10,968 nt of DNA from Candidatus Neomicrothrix sp. UBA4742 (GCA_002403895.1 DHIQ01000054.1:1-10968); one strand, 5' to 3'; shown: positions 1-6,764, numbered from the stretch's first letter. Made by a program: numbers and translations. The notes: generated by a model not told the origin, from the sequence alone.

Positions 1-405
1 CTGCAGACGGTCCAACAACAGATCTGTGAGCAGGAAGTGCCCGAGGTGGTTGACCCCGAACGTCGTCTCGAACCCCTGCGCGGTGACCTGACGTTGGGTG
101 AGGATGGCGCCGGCATTGTTGACCAGGACATCGAGCCGGTCGAACTGCTCGTGGAACTCAGCGCTGAAGGCGCTGATCGAGGCGAAGTCGCCCAGGTCGA
201 GCGCCATGACCTGCGCGGTGTCGCTACCTGAGCGGTCCCGGATCTCGTCGAGGGCGGCCTGGCCCTTGGCCTGGTTGCGGGCGGTGATCACCGTGGTGGC
301 GCCGAGGCCGGCCAGGGCGACTGCTGCCTCCTTGCCGATACCGGAGTTGCCCCCGGTGATGACGATGACGGATCCGTGCAGGTCGGGGGAAGAGGAGGCG
401 GCCAT
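1..405 (-). CDS. Short-chain dehydrogenase/reductase, N-terminal 135 residues (cut by left edge)
   Basis: NAD(P)-dependent oxidoreductase of the classical SDR family; it begins at the ATG at 405-403 and stays open to base 1, so the catalytic Tyr/Lys part lies outside the window. Visible motifs are the Rossmann glycine motif TGGNSGIG (residues 17-24), an Asp-Leu pair after the third strand (LDL, 69-71), the NNAG motif (96-99) and NHLGHF (119-124). The NHLGHF form is typical of retinol-dehydrogenase/WWOX-like SDRs that act on lipophilic alcohols or ketones; the substrate cannot be told. An Arg (TAR, 41-43) after the second strand suggests a preference for NADP(H), which is inference. The start is supported by a TACCCT box exactly 6 nt upstream, which fits a leaderless transcript. 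It is divergent from the Nudix gene. Confidence 0.93.
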   Translation of the reverse strand, partial: MAASSSPDLHGSVIVITGGNSGIGKEAAVALAGLGATTVITARNQAKGQAALDEIRDRSGSDTAQVMALDLGDFASISAFSAEFHEQFDRLDVLVNNAGAILTQRQVTAQGFETTFGVNHLGHFLLTDLLLDRLQ

Positions 406-411
406 GGCGGC

Positions 412-417
412 AGGGTA
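412..417 (-). promoter_or_regulatory. Leaderless -10 box of the SDR gene
   Basis: On the minus strand TACCCT is followed by 6 nt (GCCGCC) and then the ATG of the SDR gene. This fits the TANNNT -10 element and would place transcription initiation at or next to the start codon. No convincing -35 is seen. The box lies 13 bp from the opposing Nudix -10 box, so RNA polymerase footprints must overlap. Confidence 0.55.
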
Positions 418-430
418 CGCGCTCGGCCCG

Positions 431-436
431 TAACCT
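431..436 (+). promoter_or_regulatory. Leaderless -10 box of the Nudix gene
   Basis: TAACCT is followed by 6 nt (CACCCC) and the ATG at 443. There is no Shine-Dalgarno sequence in the gap, consistent with a leaderless mRNA. Its expected -35 region falls on the SDR -10 box. Confidence 0.55.
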
Positions 437-442
437 CACCCC

Positions 443-1171
443 ATGACGGCCGTACCGGCGATCCCCGCCGCAACCGTGGTGTTGCTCCGTGACGGCCAGC
501 GCGGCCTCGAGACCCTGATGTTGCGCCGCAACGCAAATCTCGCCTTCGCCGGGGGGATGTGGGTGTGGCCCGGTGGTCGACTGGACCCCGACGACTATCC
601 CGGTGGGGAGCCCGACGACGACCCGGCCGTGCTCCAGGACAGTGCTCGCCGGGCCGCGGTGCGAGAGGCCCGCGAAGAGGCTGACCTCGCGGTCGACCCC
701 GACTCACTGGTGTGGTTCTCCCACTGGACCCCCCCGCCCATCAGCCCTAAGCGGTTCGCCACCTGGTTCTTCGCCGCCCCCGCCCCTGCCGGCGCGGTGC
801 ACATCGACGGAGGAGAGATTCACGGCCATGCGTGGATGACTCCGGCCGAGGCCATGGCCCGGCGCAACGCCCTCGAGCTCGCTTTGTCGCCACCGACCTG
901 GATCACCCTCGAGCACCTCGCTGTCTTCGACTCGACCGACCAAGCGCTGGGCGCACTGGCCGCCCGAAGCCCGGAGTGGTTCGCCACCCGGTTCGCCACC
1001 TTGGAGGGCGGCGCGGTGGCCCTCTACGACGGGGATGCCGGTTACGAGGACGAGGATCCCGACCGACCCGGCGCTCGCCACCGCCTGTGGATGGTGGGCG
1101 ATACCTGGCGCTACGAGCGCTCGTCCGGACCGGTCTCGGCGGAGGACTCCGAGGGTTCAGAAGGCTCGTAG
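443..1171 (+). CDS. Nudix hydrolase, NUDT19-like (possible acyl-CoA diphosphatase type)
   Basis: 242-residue Nudix-fold pyrophosphohydrolase. The Nudix box is split. FAGGMWVWPGG (35-45) supplies the glycine part, and the REAREE helix (74-79) supplies the metal-binding glutamates E75, E78 and E79. The two parts are separated by about 15 more residues than in the standard GX5EX7REUXEEXGU spacing, and an Asp (D81) stands where the box normally has Gly. An enlarged box and the following SPKRFATWFF segment (101-110) are features of the NUDT19 branch, whose mammalian members cleave CoA and acyl-CoA; that substrate is inferred. The last 16 residues (SSGPVSAEDSEGSEGS) are a Ser/Glu-rich tail, and the final 61 bp overlap the end of the opposing membrane-protein gene. 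The start is the ATG 6 nt after a TAACCT box. Confidence 0.88.
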   Translation: MTAVPAIPAATVVLLRDGQRGLETLMLRRNANLAFAGGMWVWPGGRLDPDDYPGGEPDDDPAVLQDSARRAAVREAREEADLAVDPDSLVWFSHWTPPPISPKRFATWFFAAPAPAGAVHIDGGEIHGHAWMTPAEAMARRNALELALSPPTWITLEHLAVFDSTDQALGALAARSPEWFATRFATLEGGAVALYDGDAGYEDEDPDRPGARHRLWMVGDTWRYERSSGPVSAEDSEGSEGS

Positions 1172-2325
1172 GATTCGGCCCGCCCAGAGCCTCCCTGCGC
1201 GGGCGGCACCCCGAGGGCGGATTCGTAGGCCTGCTCACCGAGCTCCTCGGCCTCGCGCACCAGCTCGTCGCGGGGCGGCGCCGCGACGTCCTCCTCCCGG
1301 TGGTTGCGCCGCAGCCACCGGCGCCAGCCGAGGTAGAAGAAGGGACCGGTGGCCAGGGGCGGGAGCCAGGTGAAGGCCCGAAACACCAGCACCCCGGCCA
1401 CCACCTCGGCGTGATCACCGCCGGCCGCCACCAACGCGCCAGTGAGTCCCAGCTCGACGACGCCCACCCCACCCGGCGTGATGGGGATCGACTGGAGGAT
1501 GCGGACGAGGGCGAACGAGGCCAGCACCACGCTCCACGACACCTCCGACTCGCTCACGCCGACGAGGCGGAGCGAGACGAGCAGCACCAGGTAGACCGAG
1601 AGCTCGCTCAGGTAGGCAGCGATGGTGAGGACGTGCCAGTGGGCGCGCAGGAGCCCGATCGATTCGTGGCGGAACGCCACTACCCGGGACCCGAAATCGG
1701 GCACCGGCGGCCGCTTGATCCAACCGAGGGGTCGGGCGCTGACTCGACCGGCCCAATCCCCGGCCTTGCGGGCAAAGGCCTCGCTGCGCAGCGAGCCGAC
1801 GGCCAACACGATCGAGCCGACCAGCAATCCCACCCCGATGACGGCCACCGGGGCCAGACCGTCGGAGGTGTCGCCCGTGAGACGGATGCACACGAAGGCG
1901 ATCACCGGCATCGAGAACTTGGCGATGTTGTCGAACATGCCGGAGATGACCAGTCCTTTGGCCACATCGCCCGCCGTCAGCCGGAAGCTCCGGTACATCC
2001 GGTACACCATCCCGTAGGCCACGACCTCGCCCCCCGGGAGGGCACTCGACAGCGCCGTGCCGGTCTGGGCCACCGCCATCGCCTCCCAGAACCGCAGACC
2101 AGGGAAAGCGGTCATGAGTAGCGGTCCCACCGACGCCAGGTTCCAGGCCGACACCACCACCAGCAGCGCCACACCGTCCCACGACAGCGTCTGGATGGTT
2201 GCCCATACCGAGGCGTAGTCGGCGACCTGGGGCAGGACGAACCCGAACGTGAACATCACCACGACCAGGCCGATGACCGGCCCCAGGAGGCGGCGCCACC
2301 GGGGCTTGCGGGGGCCGTCGCTCAT
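1111..2325 (-). CDS. Lysylphosphatidylglycerol synthase TM-region / UPF0104 family membrane protein
   Basis: 404-residue polytopic inner-membrane protein with about eight hydrophobic segments (roughly 14-32, 51-72, 84-105, 125-147, 155-177, 228-252, 264-283, 310-335). The family signature is clear: SALPGGEVVAYG (94-105) and PITPGGVGVVELGL (281-294), with conserved Gly pairs and Glu. The family includes the flippase-like half of MprF and related lipid-handling proteins; a role in lipid or glycolipid translocation is inferred. It lacks the soluble aminoacyl-transfer domain of full MprF. A charged cytosolic tail follows from about 336 and ends in a Ser/Glu/Pro-rich stretch. The ATG overlaps the stop of the upstream gene (ATGA, 2322-2325), so the two are translationally coupled. 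The 3' end overlaps the Nudix gene by 61 bp on the opposite strand. Confidence 0.9.
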   Translation of the reverse strand: MSDGPRKPRWRRLLGPVIGLVVVMFTFGFVLPQVADYASVWATIQTLSWDGVALLVVVSAWNLASVGPLLMTAFPGLRFWEAMAVAQTGTALSSALPGGEVVAYGMVYRMYRSFRLTAGDVAKGLVISGMFDNIAKFSMPVIAFVCIRLTGDTSDGLAPVAVIGVGLLVGSIVLAVGSLRSEAFARKAGDWAGRVSARPLGWIKRPPVPDFGSRVVAFRHESIGLLRAHWHVLTIAAYLSELSVYLVLLVSLRLVGVSESEVSWSVVLASFALVRILQSIPITPGGVGVVELGLTGALVAAGGDHAEVVAGVLVFRAFTWLPPLATGPFFYLGWRRWLRRNHREEDVAAPPRDELVREAEELGEQAYESALGVPPAQGGSGRAESYEPSEPSESSAETGPDERS

Positions 2326-3131
2326 CGCTCGCCCATGCCCGGGTCGCCAACGGGCGCGGCTGGCACGGCCAGCACCGATCCCCCCGGCGTGACACGGATC
2401 GCCCTCGTGCGCTGCACCACGCCGATGGTGTCGACCTGCACATCAGTGGTGGCACAGCCACCCTCTTTCCGGGCCTGGTAGTTGACCCGGACGCGCTCCA
2501 CCTCGTGAACGGCGCCCGACGCCGACCGCAGCCGCAGCCCGCTCCAGCACACCTCGACGCCGGGATCGTCGCAGCGGGCGAAAACCTCGGACCACACCAT
2601 CGGGGCGGCCAGGCGATCGCCGACGGCGAAGAGTTCCCGCACGACCACGAGCGCGCCGGTCGCGGTGTCGGTCACCTCGCCGCGCCACGCGGTGGTCCCC
2701 GGCGGCGACGACTGATCGCCATGGCAGACTCGCAGCCGGTAAGCCCGGCCCGGGAGCCAGGCCAGATCCCGGGTGTTGACGTTGCCGGTGGCGCTGGGCA
2801 GGACCGAGACCGAACCGTCAAGCTCCCGCCCGTCGGGGTGGTAGCCACCCCAGTTGACCGCGGTGGCCCCGGGATGCGGCGGATACCACTGCAGTCCCAG
2901 GTGGGCCGCGCCGCCGTCCCGACCGCGGTCCACGAAGGAGACTTGCAGCGCCCAGAAGAACAGGGCGGCGACGACGGGGGCGTGGCGCACGTCGAGCGTG
3001 ACTTCGGCCGCCACCCACTCCCCCGGGGGGACCTCCCAGATCAGATGGAACGACGACGCCGCGTTGGCCGAGCGGGGGGACCCGGCGGAGCCGTCCCACA
3101 CCAGGCGCTGTCGCCAGCGATCCAAGAACAC
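2322..3131 (-). CDS. Hypothetical beta-rich protein, coupled to the flippase-like gene
   Basis: 269 residues if started at the GTG at 3131. I do not recognise the family. The sequence is rich in Trp, Gly and alternating hydrophobics, for example VPPGEWVAAEVTLDV (34-48), HLGLQWYPP (77-85) and AVNWGGY (91-97), which suggests a beta-sandwich or jelly-roll fold such as carbohydrate-binding or lectin-like modules; that is inference. A hydrophobic stretch near 52-67 could be a core strand or a membrane contact. No signal peptide is apparent. Cysteines are at about 136, 187, 195 and 226. The GTG at 3131 is preferred over the in-frame GTG at 3140 because a TAGGGT box ends 7 nt before it, while the 3140 codon overlaps that box. 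It overlaps the downstream membrane-protein gene by 4 bp, so the two products probably act together. Confidence 0.8.
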   Translation of the reverse strand: MFLDRWRQRLVWDGSAGSPRSANAASSFHLIWEVPPGEWVAAEVTLDVRHAPVVAALFFWALQVSFVDRGRDGGAAHLGLQWYPPHPGATAVNWGGYHPDGRELDGSVSVLPSATGNVNTRDLAWLPGRAYRLRVCHGDQSSPPGTTAWRGEVTDTATGALVVVRELFAVGDRLAAPMVWSEVFARCDDPGVEVCWSGLRLRSASGAVHEVERVRVNYQARKEGGCATTDVQVDTIGVVQRTRAIRVTPGGSVLAVPAAPVGDPGMGER

Positions 3132-3138
3132 ACCCCGC

Positions 3139-3144
3139 ACCCTA
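3139..3144 (-). promoter_or_regulatory. Leaderless -10 box of the hypothetical gene/flippase operon
   Basis: TAGGGT on the minus strand is followed by 7 nt and the GTG at 3131. The position matches the other start codons in this window and is the main reason for choosing this GTG. Confidence 0.45.
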
Positions 3145-3242
3145 CGGGCGACCTGCCGGGAGCGCGGACCTCGTCGCGTCCGACCCGGTGGCCCCCTACC
3201 GCACCGGTGGGGCGTCTACCGTTTCGCGCCGGTCGCCCTCCG

Positions 3243-3971
3243 TCAGAACTGGTGGACGCGGCCCACGAAGTCGGCCAGCACCGCCTCGTCACCGAAAACG
3301 GCGAACCCGTCCCCGTCGGCCTCGCGGCGACCCCACAACCACAACAGCAGGTCCGACGCCGACGCCCGTACGGCCACCTCGCCCTTGCCGTGGGTGCGCT
3401 CGAGGTGGTGTTGGCCGTCGCCGATGGTCAGAATCCATTCGCCGTCGGCATCCGTCGTGTGCACATGAATGGTGAGCGGGTCGCCGGCCAGGCACTCGGG
3501 CTTGGCCGCCAGGAAGATGTCCAGGAACTCGTCGACGCCGTCGACGGCGATGGCGGGTTCGATGTCAGCCTCGGCCCCGATGGCCAGATCTGCGTCCCAG
3601 GCATGGACGGTGAACTCCTGGGCCATCCGACGCTGGATGAACGCGCCGTCGTGTTGGTGGCTCCAACTCCAGCGCGGCGCGGCGGGGTCGACCGCGGCCA
3701 CCGCGGCGGCGCCATCGGCCACTTCAGCCCGGTACCACGCGATCACGTCGGCATCGTCGGGCCGTTGGGGCGGAGTCCAGTCGGTTGGCGGCTCCTCCCC
3801 CCCGGCGGCGATGGCACCCCAGAACGACAGCACCACGCTCAGGTGGGACAACAAGTCGGCCACGGTCCATTCCGGGCACGACGGCACCGGACGGTCGAGC
3901 GCCCCGGCAGCCGCCACCGCGGTCCGCGCTGCCGCGTCACGCAGAATCTGGTCGTACTGGTGAGTGTCCAT
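3243..3971 (-). CDS. TIGR03083 family protein (maleylpyruvate isomerase fold, mycothiol-dependent type)
   Basis: 242 residues. The N-terminal DinB-like four-helix domain carries the family landmarks VPSCPEWTVADLLSHL (29-44) and RRMAQEFTVHAWD (114-126). H43, E119 and H123 fit the His/Glu/His metal triad of mycothiol-dependent maleylpyruvate isomerase. The C-terminal alpha/beta domain contains ASASDLLLWLWGR (203-215), typical of the MDMPI C-terminal domain. Family members use mycothiol, the thiol of actinobacteria, in isomerisation or thiol-transfer reactions; the substrate here is unknown, and no aromatic-degradation neighbours are present. The ATG at 3971 is chosen because a TACCGT box sits 7 nt upstream; a GTG at 3980 is in frame but lies inside the box. 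Divergent from the crotonase gene. Confidence 0.9.
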   Translation of the reverse strand: MDTHQYDQILRDAAARTAVAAAGALDRPVPSCPEWTVADLLSHLSVVLSFWGAIAAGGEEPPTDWTPPQRPDDADVIAWYRAEVADGAAAVAAVDPAAPRWSWSHQHDGAFIQRRMAQEFTVHAWDADLAIGAEADIEPAIAVDGVDEFLDIFLAAKPECLAGDPLTIHVHTTDADGEWILTIGDGQHHLERTHGKGEVAVRASASDLLLWLWGRREADGDGFAVFGDEAVLADFVGRVHQF

Positions 3972-3978
3972 GGCGCGC

Positions 3979-3984
3979 ACGGTA
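3979..3984 (-). promoter_or_regulatory. Leaderless -10 box of the TIGR03083 gene
   Basis: TACCGT on the minus strand is followed by 7 nt (GCGCGCC) and the ATG at 3971. No ribosome-binding site is seen in the short gap. Confidence 0.5.
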
Positions 3985-4029
3985 CCGCTCCGGGCGTGGT
4001 GATGCGGAAGAGTGATCGGCCCCGGGTGC

Positions 4030-4035
4030 TACCTT
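4030..4035 (+). promoter_or_regulatory. Leaderless -10 box of the crotonase gene
   Basis: TACCTT is followed by 7 nt (GCCGCCC) and the ATG at 4043. It lies 45 bp from the divergent TIGR03083 -10 box, so both promoters share one small intergenic region. Confidence 0.5.
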
Positions 4036-4042
4036 GCCGCCC

Positions 4043-4867
4043 ATGTTGGGGCTGGACGATCACGATCGGGTGCGGCTCCTCACGCTCGACCGACCCGAGG
4101 CGCTGAACGCGTTCGACAACGCACTTTACGACGCCACCGCGGCGGCGCTCAACGAGGCGGCGGCGGACGACGAGGTAGCCGTCGTGGTGATCACCGGCTC
4201 CGGGCGGGCATTCTCCGCCGGTCAGGACCTCGTGGAGATGGCCGAGCTGGCCGCCGGGATGGGCATTCCGGGCCCCGAGGCCGAACCCGAATCCCTGAAG
4301 GGCGTGGTGTCGGGCTTCCCGGGTCTGCTCGATGCCCTCCAGAGCTTCCCCAAGCCCCTCATGGCCGCGGTCAATGGCCTCGGCCTGGGTATCGGCTTCA
4401 CCATGCTGGCCCACTGCGACCTGGTGCTCATCGCCGAGGGGGCCCGGCTCAAGACCCCGTTCACCTCGCTCGGCGTCGCCCCGGAGGCGGCCAGCAGCCT
4501 GCTGTTCCCGGTACGAATGGGCTGGCAGCAGGCCGCCCGGGTGCTCTTCACCTCGGACTGGATCAGCGCGGCGGAAGCGGTCGAGCTGGGGATCGCCCTG
4601 CGGGTGTGCCCCCCCGACGCGCTGGTGGACGAGACCCTCGAGCTCGCCGGTCGTATCGCCCGCATGCCCATCAGCTCGTTGGTGGTGACCAAGCGCCTCA
4701 TGCTCGACGCCCAGCTGCCGCTCGTGCGCCAGGCTCGCCAACGGGAAAACGCCGCCTTCCTCACCCTGATGGGCGGGCCCGCCAACCTGGAGGCGCTGAC
4801 CGCCTTCGCCGAAAAGCGTGAGCCCGACTTCACCGCCGTCGACGATCGGCCCCCGCCGGCGTCGTGA
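4043..4867 (+). CDS. Enoyl-CoA hydratase/isomerase (crotonase) family, probably isomerase-like
   Basis: 274-residue cytosolic acyl-CoA enzyme. The crotonase oxyanion-hole segments are present: GSGRAFSAGQDL (52-63) and NGLGLGIGFTMLAHCDL (111-127). By eye-alignment to rat mitochondrial hydratase, the two catalytic Glu positions (E144 and E164) are non-acidic here, about F140 and R166. Instead a Glu stands in TSLGVAPEAASS (141-152, E148), the position seen in peroxisomal ECI2-type delta3-delta2-enoyl-CoA isomerases with a PEG motif. I therefore favour double-bond isomerisation in unsaturated fatty acid beta-oxidation over hydration. The closing helix region includes ISSLVVTKRLML (210-221). The start is the ATG 7 nt after a TACCTT box; an in-frame TTG at 4034 lies within the box and is rejected. 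The MOSC gene follows 46 bp downstream on the same strand. Confidence 0.9.
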   Translation: MLGLDDHDRVRLLTLDRPEALNAFDNALYDATAAALNEAAADDEVAVVVITGSGRAFSAGQDLVEMAELAAGMGIPGPEAEPESLKGVVSGFPGLLDALQSFPKPLMAAVNGLGLGIGFTMLAHCDLVLIAEGARLKTPFTSLGVAPEAASSLLFPVRMGWQQAARVLFTSDWISAAEAVELGIALRVCPPDALVDETLELAGRIARMPISSLVVTKRLMLDAQLPLVRQARQRENAAFLTLMGGPANLEALTAFAEKREPDFTAVDDRPPPAS

Positions 4868-4913
4868 GGAAATCTCTTTGCCTGCGCCCGTCCCAATCCG
4901 CGAGCCTGGGGTC

Positions 4914-5465
4914 ATGGAGCATCTGACCACCGAAGCGCTCGAAGCCGGCCTCGACGAGATCCGTCGGTCCCCCGCTGACGAGGGCCGGGTGGAGCTCATC
5001 GTTGCCCGCCCCGCTGTGGGTGAGCGTGACGAGCTCACCGAGGCCGAGCTGGATGTCACACTCGGGTTGGTGGGCGACACCTGGTCGATCCGACCGAGCT
5101 CGACATCCGAGGACGGCAGGGCCCACCCCGAGATGCAGCTCAACATGATCAACACTCGGGCCATCGCCCTCATCTCCGGCGAGCCGGCCCGCTGGGTCCT
5201 GGCTGGGGACCAGCTCTACGTCGACCTGGACCTGAGCACCTCCAACTTGCCGCCGGGTACCCGTCTGGCGCTGGGATCTGCCGTCATCGAAGTCACCGCA
5301 CAGCCCCACCGGGGGTGCGCCAAGTTCGCCGAGCGCTTCGGGCTCGACGCCGCGCGCTGGGTCAACTCCCCCGCCGGGCGCGAGCTGAACCTGCGGGGCA
5401 TCAACGCCAAGGTGGTCACCCCGGGCACCATCCGCGTCGGCGACGTGGCCCGCAAGGTGACCTGA
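4914..5465 (+). CDS. MOSC domain-containing protein
   Basis: 183 residues. The C-terminal MOSC half is recognised from QPHRGCAKFAERFG (130-143), with the conserved Cys135, then NLRGINAKVVTPGTIRVGD (159-177), the usual G-x-V-x-x-G-x-I-x-x-GD close of the domain. MOSC proteins bind molybdenum cofactor or sulfur carried on the conserved Cys, and some act as molybdoenzymes for N-hydroxylated compounds; the reaction here is unknown. The N-terminal HLTTEALEAGLDEIRRSP region matches a recurring small actinobacterial MOSC subgroup as I remember it. The ATG at 4914 is chosen because it leads straight into that region. A TTG at 4878 with AGGA 7 nt upstream is in frame and would add 12 residues. It is probably cotranscribed with the crotonase gene. 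Confidence 0.85.
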   Translation: MEHLTTEALEAGLDEIRRSPADEGRVELIVARPAVGERDELTEAELDVTLGLVGDTWSIRPSSTSEDGRAHPEMQLNMINTRAIALISGEPARWVLAGDQLYVDLDLSTSNLPPGTRLALGSAVIEVTAQPHRGCAKFAERFGLDAARWVNSPAGRELNLRGINAKVVTPGTIRVGDVARKVT

Positions 5466-5485
5466 AGCGCGGCCGGACACGCGTC

Positions 5486-5521
5486 TGGCGTCAGCAGGGG
5501 ACTTGCCCGCACGCGACGCCA
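5486..5521. promoter_or_regulatory. Inverted repeat between the MOSC and P450 genes
   Basis: Seven-base arms TGGCGTC (5486-5492) and GACGCCA (5515-5521) are separated by 22 nt that contain a smaller GGG/CCC pairing. It could be a terminator for the MOSC gene or an operator for the P450 gene. No T-run follows, so the role is undecided. Confidence 0.3.
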
Positions 5522-5531
5522 CGCGAACGGC

Positions 5532-5538
5532 TATGAAT
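5532..5538 (+). promoter_or_regulatory. Possible -10 region of the P450-ferredoxin operon
   Basis: TATGAAT stands out as AT-rich in very GC-rich surroundings, 26 nt before the P450 start, leaving room for a leader with a ribosome-binding site. No good -35 is found at 16-18 nt; TTGCCC at 5503-5508 is too far away. Confidence 0.3.
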
Positions 5539-5552
5539 GGCTCAGCGCAGCC

Positions 5553-5560
5553 AAGGGGGA
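5553..5560 (+). promoter_or_regulatory. Ribosome binding site of the P450 gene
   Basis: AAGGGGGA lies 4 nt before the ATG at 5565 and is close to the Shine-Dalgarno consensus. It fixes this start and contrasts with the SD-less starts of most neighbouring genes. Confidence 0.65.
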
Positions 5561-5564
5561 CGAC

Positions 5565-6764
5565 ATGACCGGTACACCTGTGTCCGACTGGACAACGGAC
5601 TACGACGTCTTCGATCCCGACTACGTGGCCGACCCGTTCCCGGTGTGGGACGACTTGCGCGACGCCTGTCCGATCGCCCACACCGAGCGGTGGGGTGGCT
5701 CCTGGCTGCCGACCCGCTACGCCGATGTCTCCGCCATCGCCCACGACATCGAGCACTTCAGCTCCCGGGAAATTACCGTCGTCCCGCCGCCGGAGGACGA
5801 CATCAGCTCCGTGGGCTTCGCCATCCCGGTCCCGCCGATCGATTCCGACCCGCCCATGCACACCTGGGCCCGCCGACTGCTGCTGCCGTGGTTCTCCCAC
5901 CGCCGGGTCGATGAGTACGAGCCCATCACCCGCGAGCTGTGCAACCGCCTCATCGACGGCTTCATCGACTCCGGTCACGCCGATGCCGCCGCCGACTACG
6001 CCCAGCAGATCCCGGCGCGGGTGATCGCGCTGACCCTCGGAGTTCCCCCCGACATGGCCGACACGTTCACGGGCTGGGTGCGAGATGTGCTCGAGTTCGC
6101 CCATGATGAGCAGCGCCGCAATGCCGGGCGCGATGCCATCGCCCTCTACCTCATGGAGAAGATGGAGGAGCGGCGAACCGAGCCCGGCGACGATCTCATC
6201 AGCGTGCTGTTGCACACCGAGGTCGAGGGCGAGCCGCTCCCCGACATGCACGTGCTGGGCACCGCCGCCCTGACCCTCATCGCCGGCGTCGACACGACGT
6301 GGTCGGGCATCGGGTCGGCCATGTGGCACCTCGCCACCCACGAAGCTGACCGCCGGCGACTGGTGGCCCAGCCCGAGTTGATGGCCACCGCATTGGAGGA
6401 GTTGTTGCGGGCCTACTCCCCGGTCACCATGGCTCGCATCGTCACGGAGGACGTGGAGGTCGAGGGCTGCCCGATGAAGGCCGGCGATCGGGTGCTGATG
6501 AACTTCCCGGCGGCCAACCGCGACCCGGAGATGTTCGACCACCCCGATGAGGTGCTCCTCGACCGGGCGGTCAATCGCCATCTCGCCTTCGGCGTGGGCA
6601 TCCACCGCTGCGCCGGGTCGAACCTGGCCCGGATGGAGTTAGGGGTGGCGATCGAGGAATGGCTCAAGCGGATCCCCGAGTTCCGCCTGGCCGACGGCGC
6701 CGAGGTCACCTGGGCGGGTGGCCAGGTCCGTGGCCCCCGCACCCTCCCGGTGGTGTTCCCATGA
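5565..6764 (+). CDS. Cytochrome P450 (class I bacterial monooxygenase)
   Basis: 399-residue soluble heme monooxygenase of normal bacterial CYP length. Landmarks in order: C-helix HTWARRLLLPWF (99-110); I-helix oxygen-activation motif AGVDTT (240-245) with the acid-alcohol pair D243/T244; ExxR as EELLRAYSP (E279/R282); and the heme-binding loop FGVGIHRCAG (342-351) with the axial thiolate C349. It inserts one oxygen atom from O2 into an unknown substrate using two electrons from a ferredoxin. Its stop overlaps the ATG of the [3Fe-4S] ferredoxin gene, so the two are produced together and the ferredoxin is the likely partner. No ferredoxin reductase is nearby. The CYP family number cannot be assigned by eye. 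An SD sequence precedes the start, and translation probably needs a short leader. Confidence 0.96.
   Translation: MTGTPVSDWTTDYDVFDPDYVADPFPVWDDLRDACPIAHTERWGGSWLPTRYADVSAIAHDIEHFSSREITVVPPPEDDISSVGFAIPVPPIDSDPPMHTWARRLLLPWFSHRRVDEYEPITRELCNRLIDGFIDSGHADAAADYAQQIPARVIALTLGVPPDMADTFTGWVRDVLEFAHDEQRRNAGRDAIALYLMEKMEERRTEPGDDLISVLLHTEVEGEPLPDMHVLGTAALTLIAGVDTTWSGIGSAMWHLATHEADRRRLVAQPELMATALEELLRAYSPVTMARIVTEDVEVEGCPMKAGDRVLMNFPAANRDPEMFDHPDEVLLDRAVNRHLAFGVGIHRCAGSNLARMELGVAIEEWLKRIPEFRLADGAEVTWAGGQVRGPRTLPVVFP

Noticed and set aside
832..2121. Plus-strand frame of 429 codons over the Nudix end and flippase-like gene
   Set aside because: Arg/His/Gly-rich antisense shadow; the opposite strand carries a membrane protein with a clear family signature.
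3185..3222. CCGGTGG and CTACCG direct repeats and a GCCCC/GGGGC hairpin in the 3132-3242 gap
   Set aside because: Short, GC-rich matches expected by chance at this composition. The hairpin has a 13-nt loop and no T-run.
2505..4106. Plus-strand frame of 533 codons
   Set aside because: Antisense to the hypothetical and TIGR03083 genes and crosses the promoter regions of both; no recognisable domain.
4818..4913. Longer MOSC start overlapping the crotonase end
   Set aside because: The extension does not look like protein, and the ATG at 4914 leads directly into the conserved N-terminal region. The TTG at 4878 with AGGA upstream remains a minor alternative.
3839..5173. Minus-strand frame of 444 codons over the crotonase and MOSC genes
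   Set aside because: Opposite recognised genes, and low-complexity with no family features. It also runs into the TIGR03083 gene in a different frame.
5503..5537. Canonical -35/-10 promoter TTGCCC...TATGAA before the P450 gene
   Set aside because: The spacing is 23 nt, too long for a housekeeping promoter, so only the -10-like part is listed and at low confidence.
4830..6605. Long open frame of 591 codons on the minus strand
   Set aside because: It lies opposite the MOSC and P450 genes, which have clear motifs. Its composition (His/Asp/Gly/Arg-rich, no domain) is the usual antisense shadow of GC-biased third codon positions.
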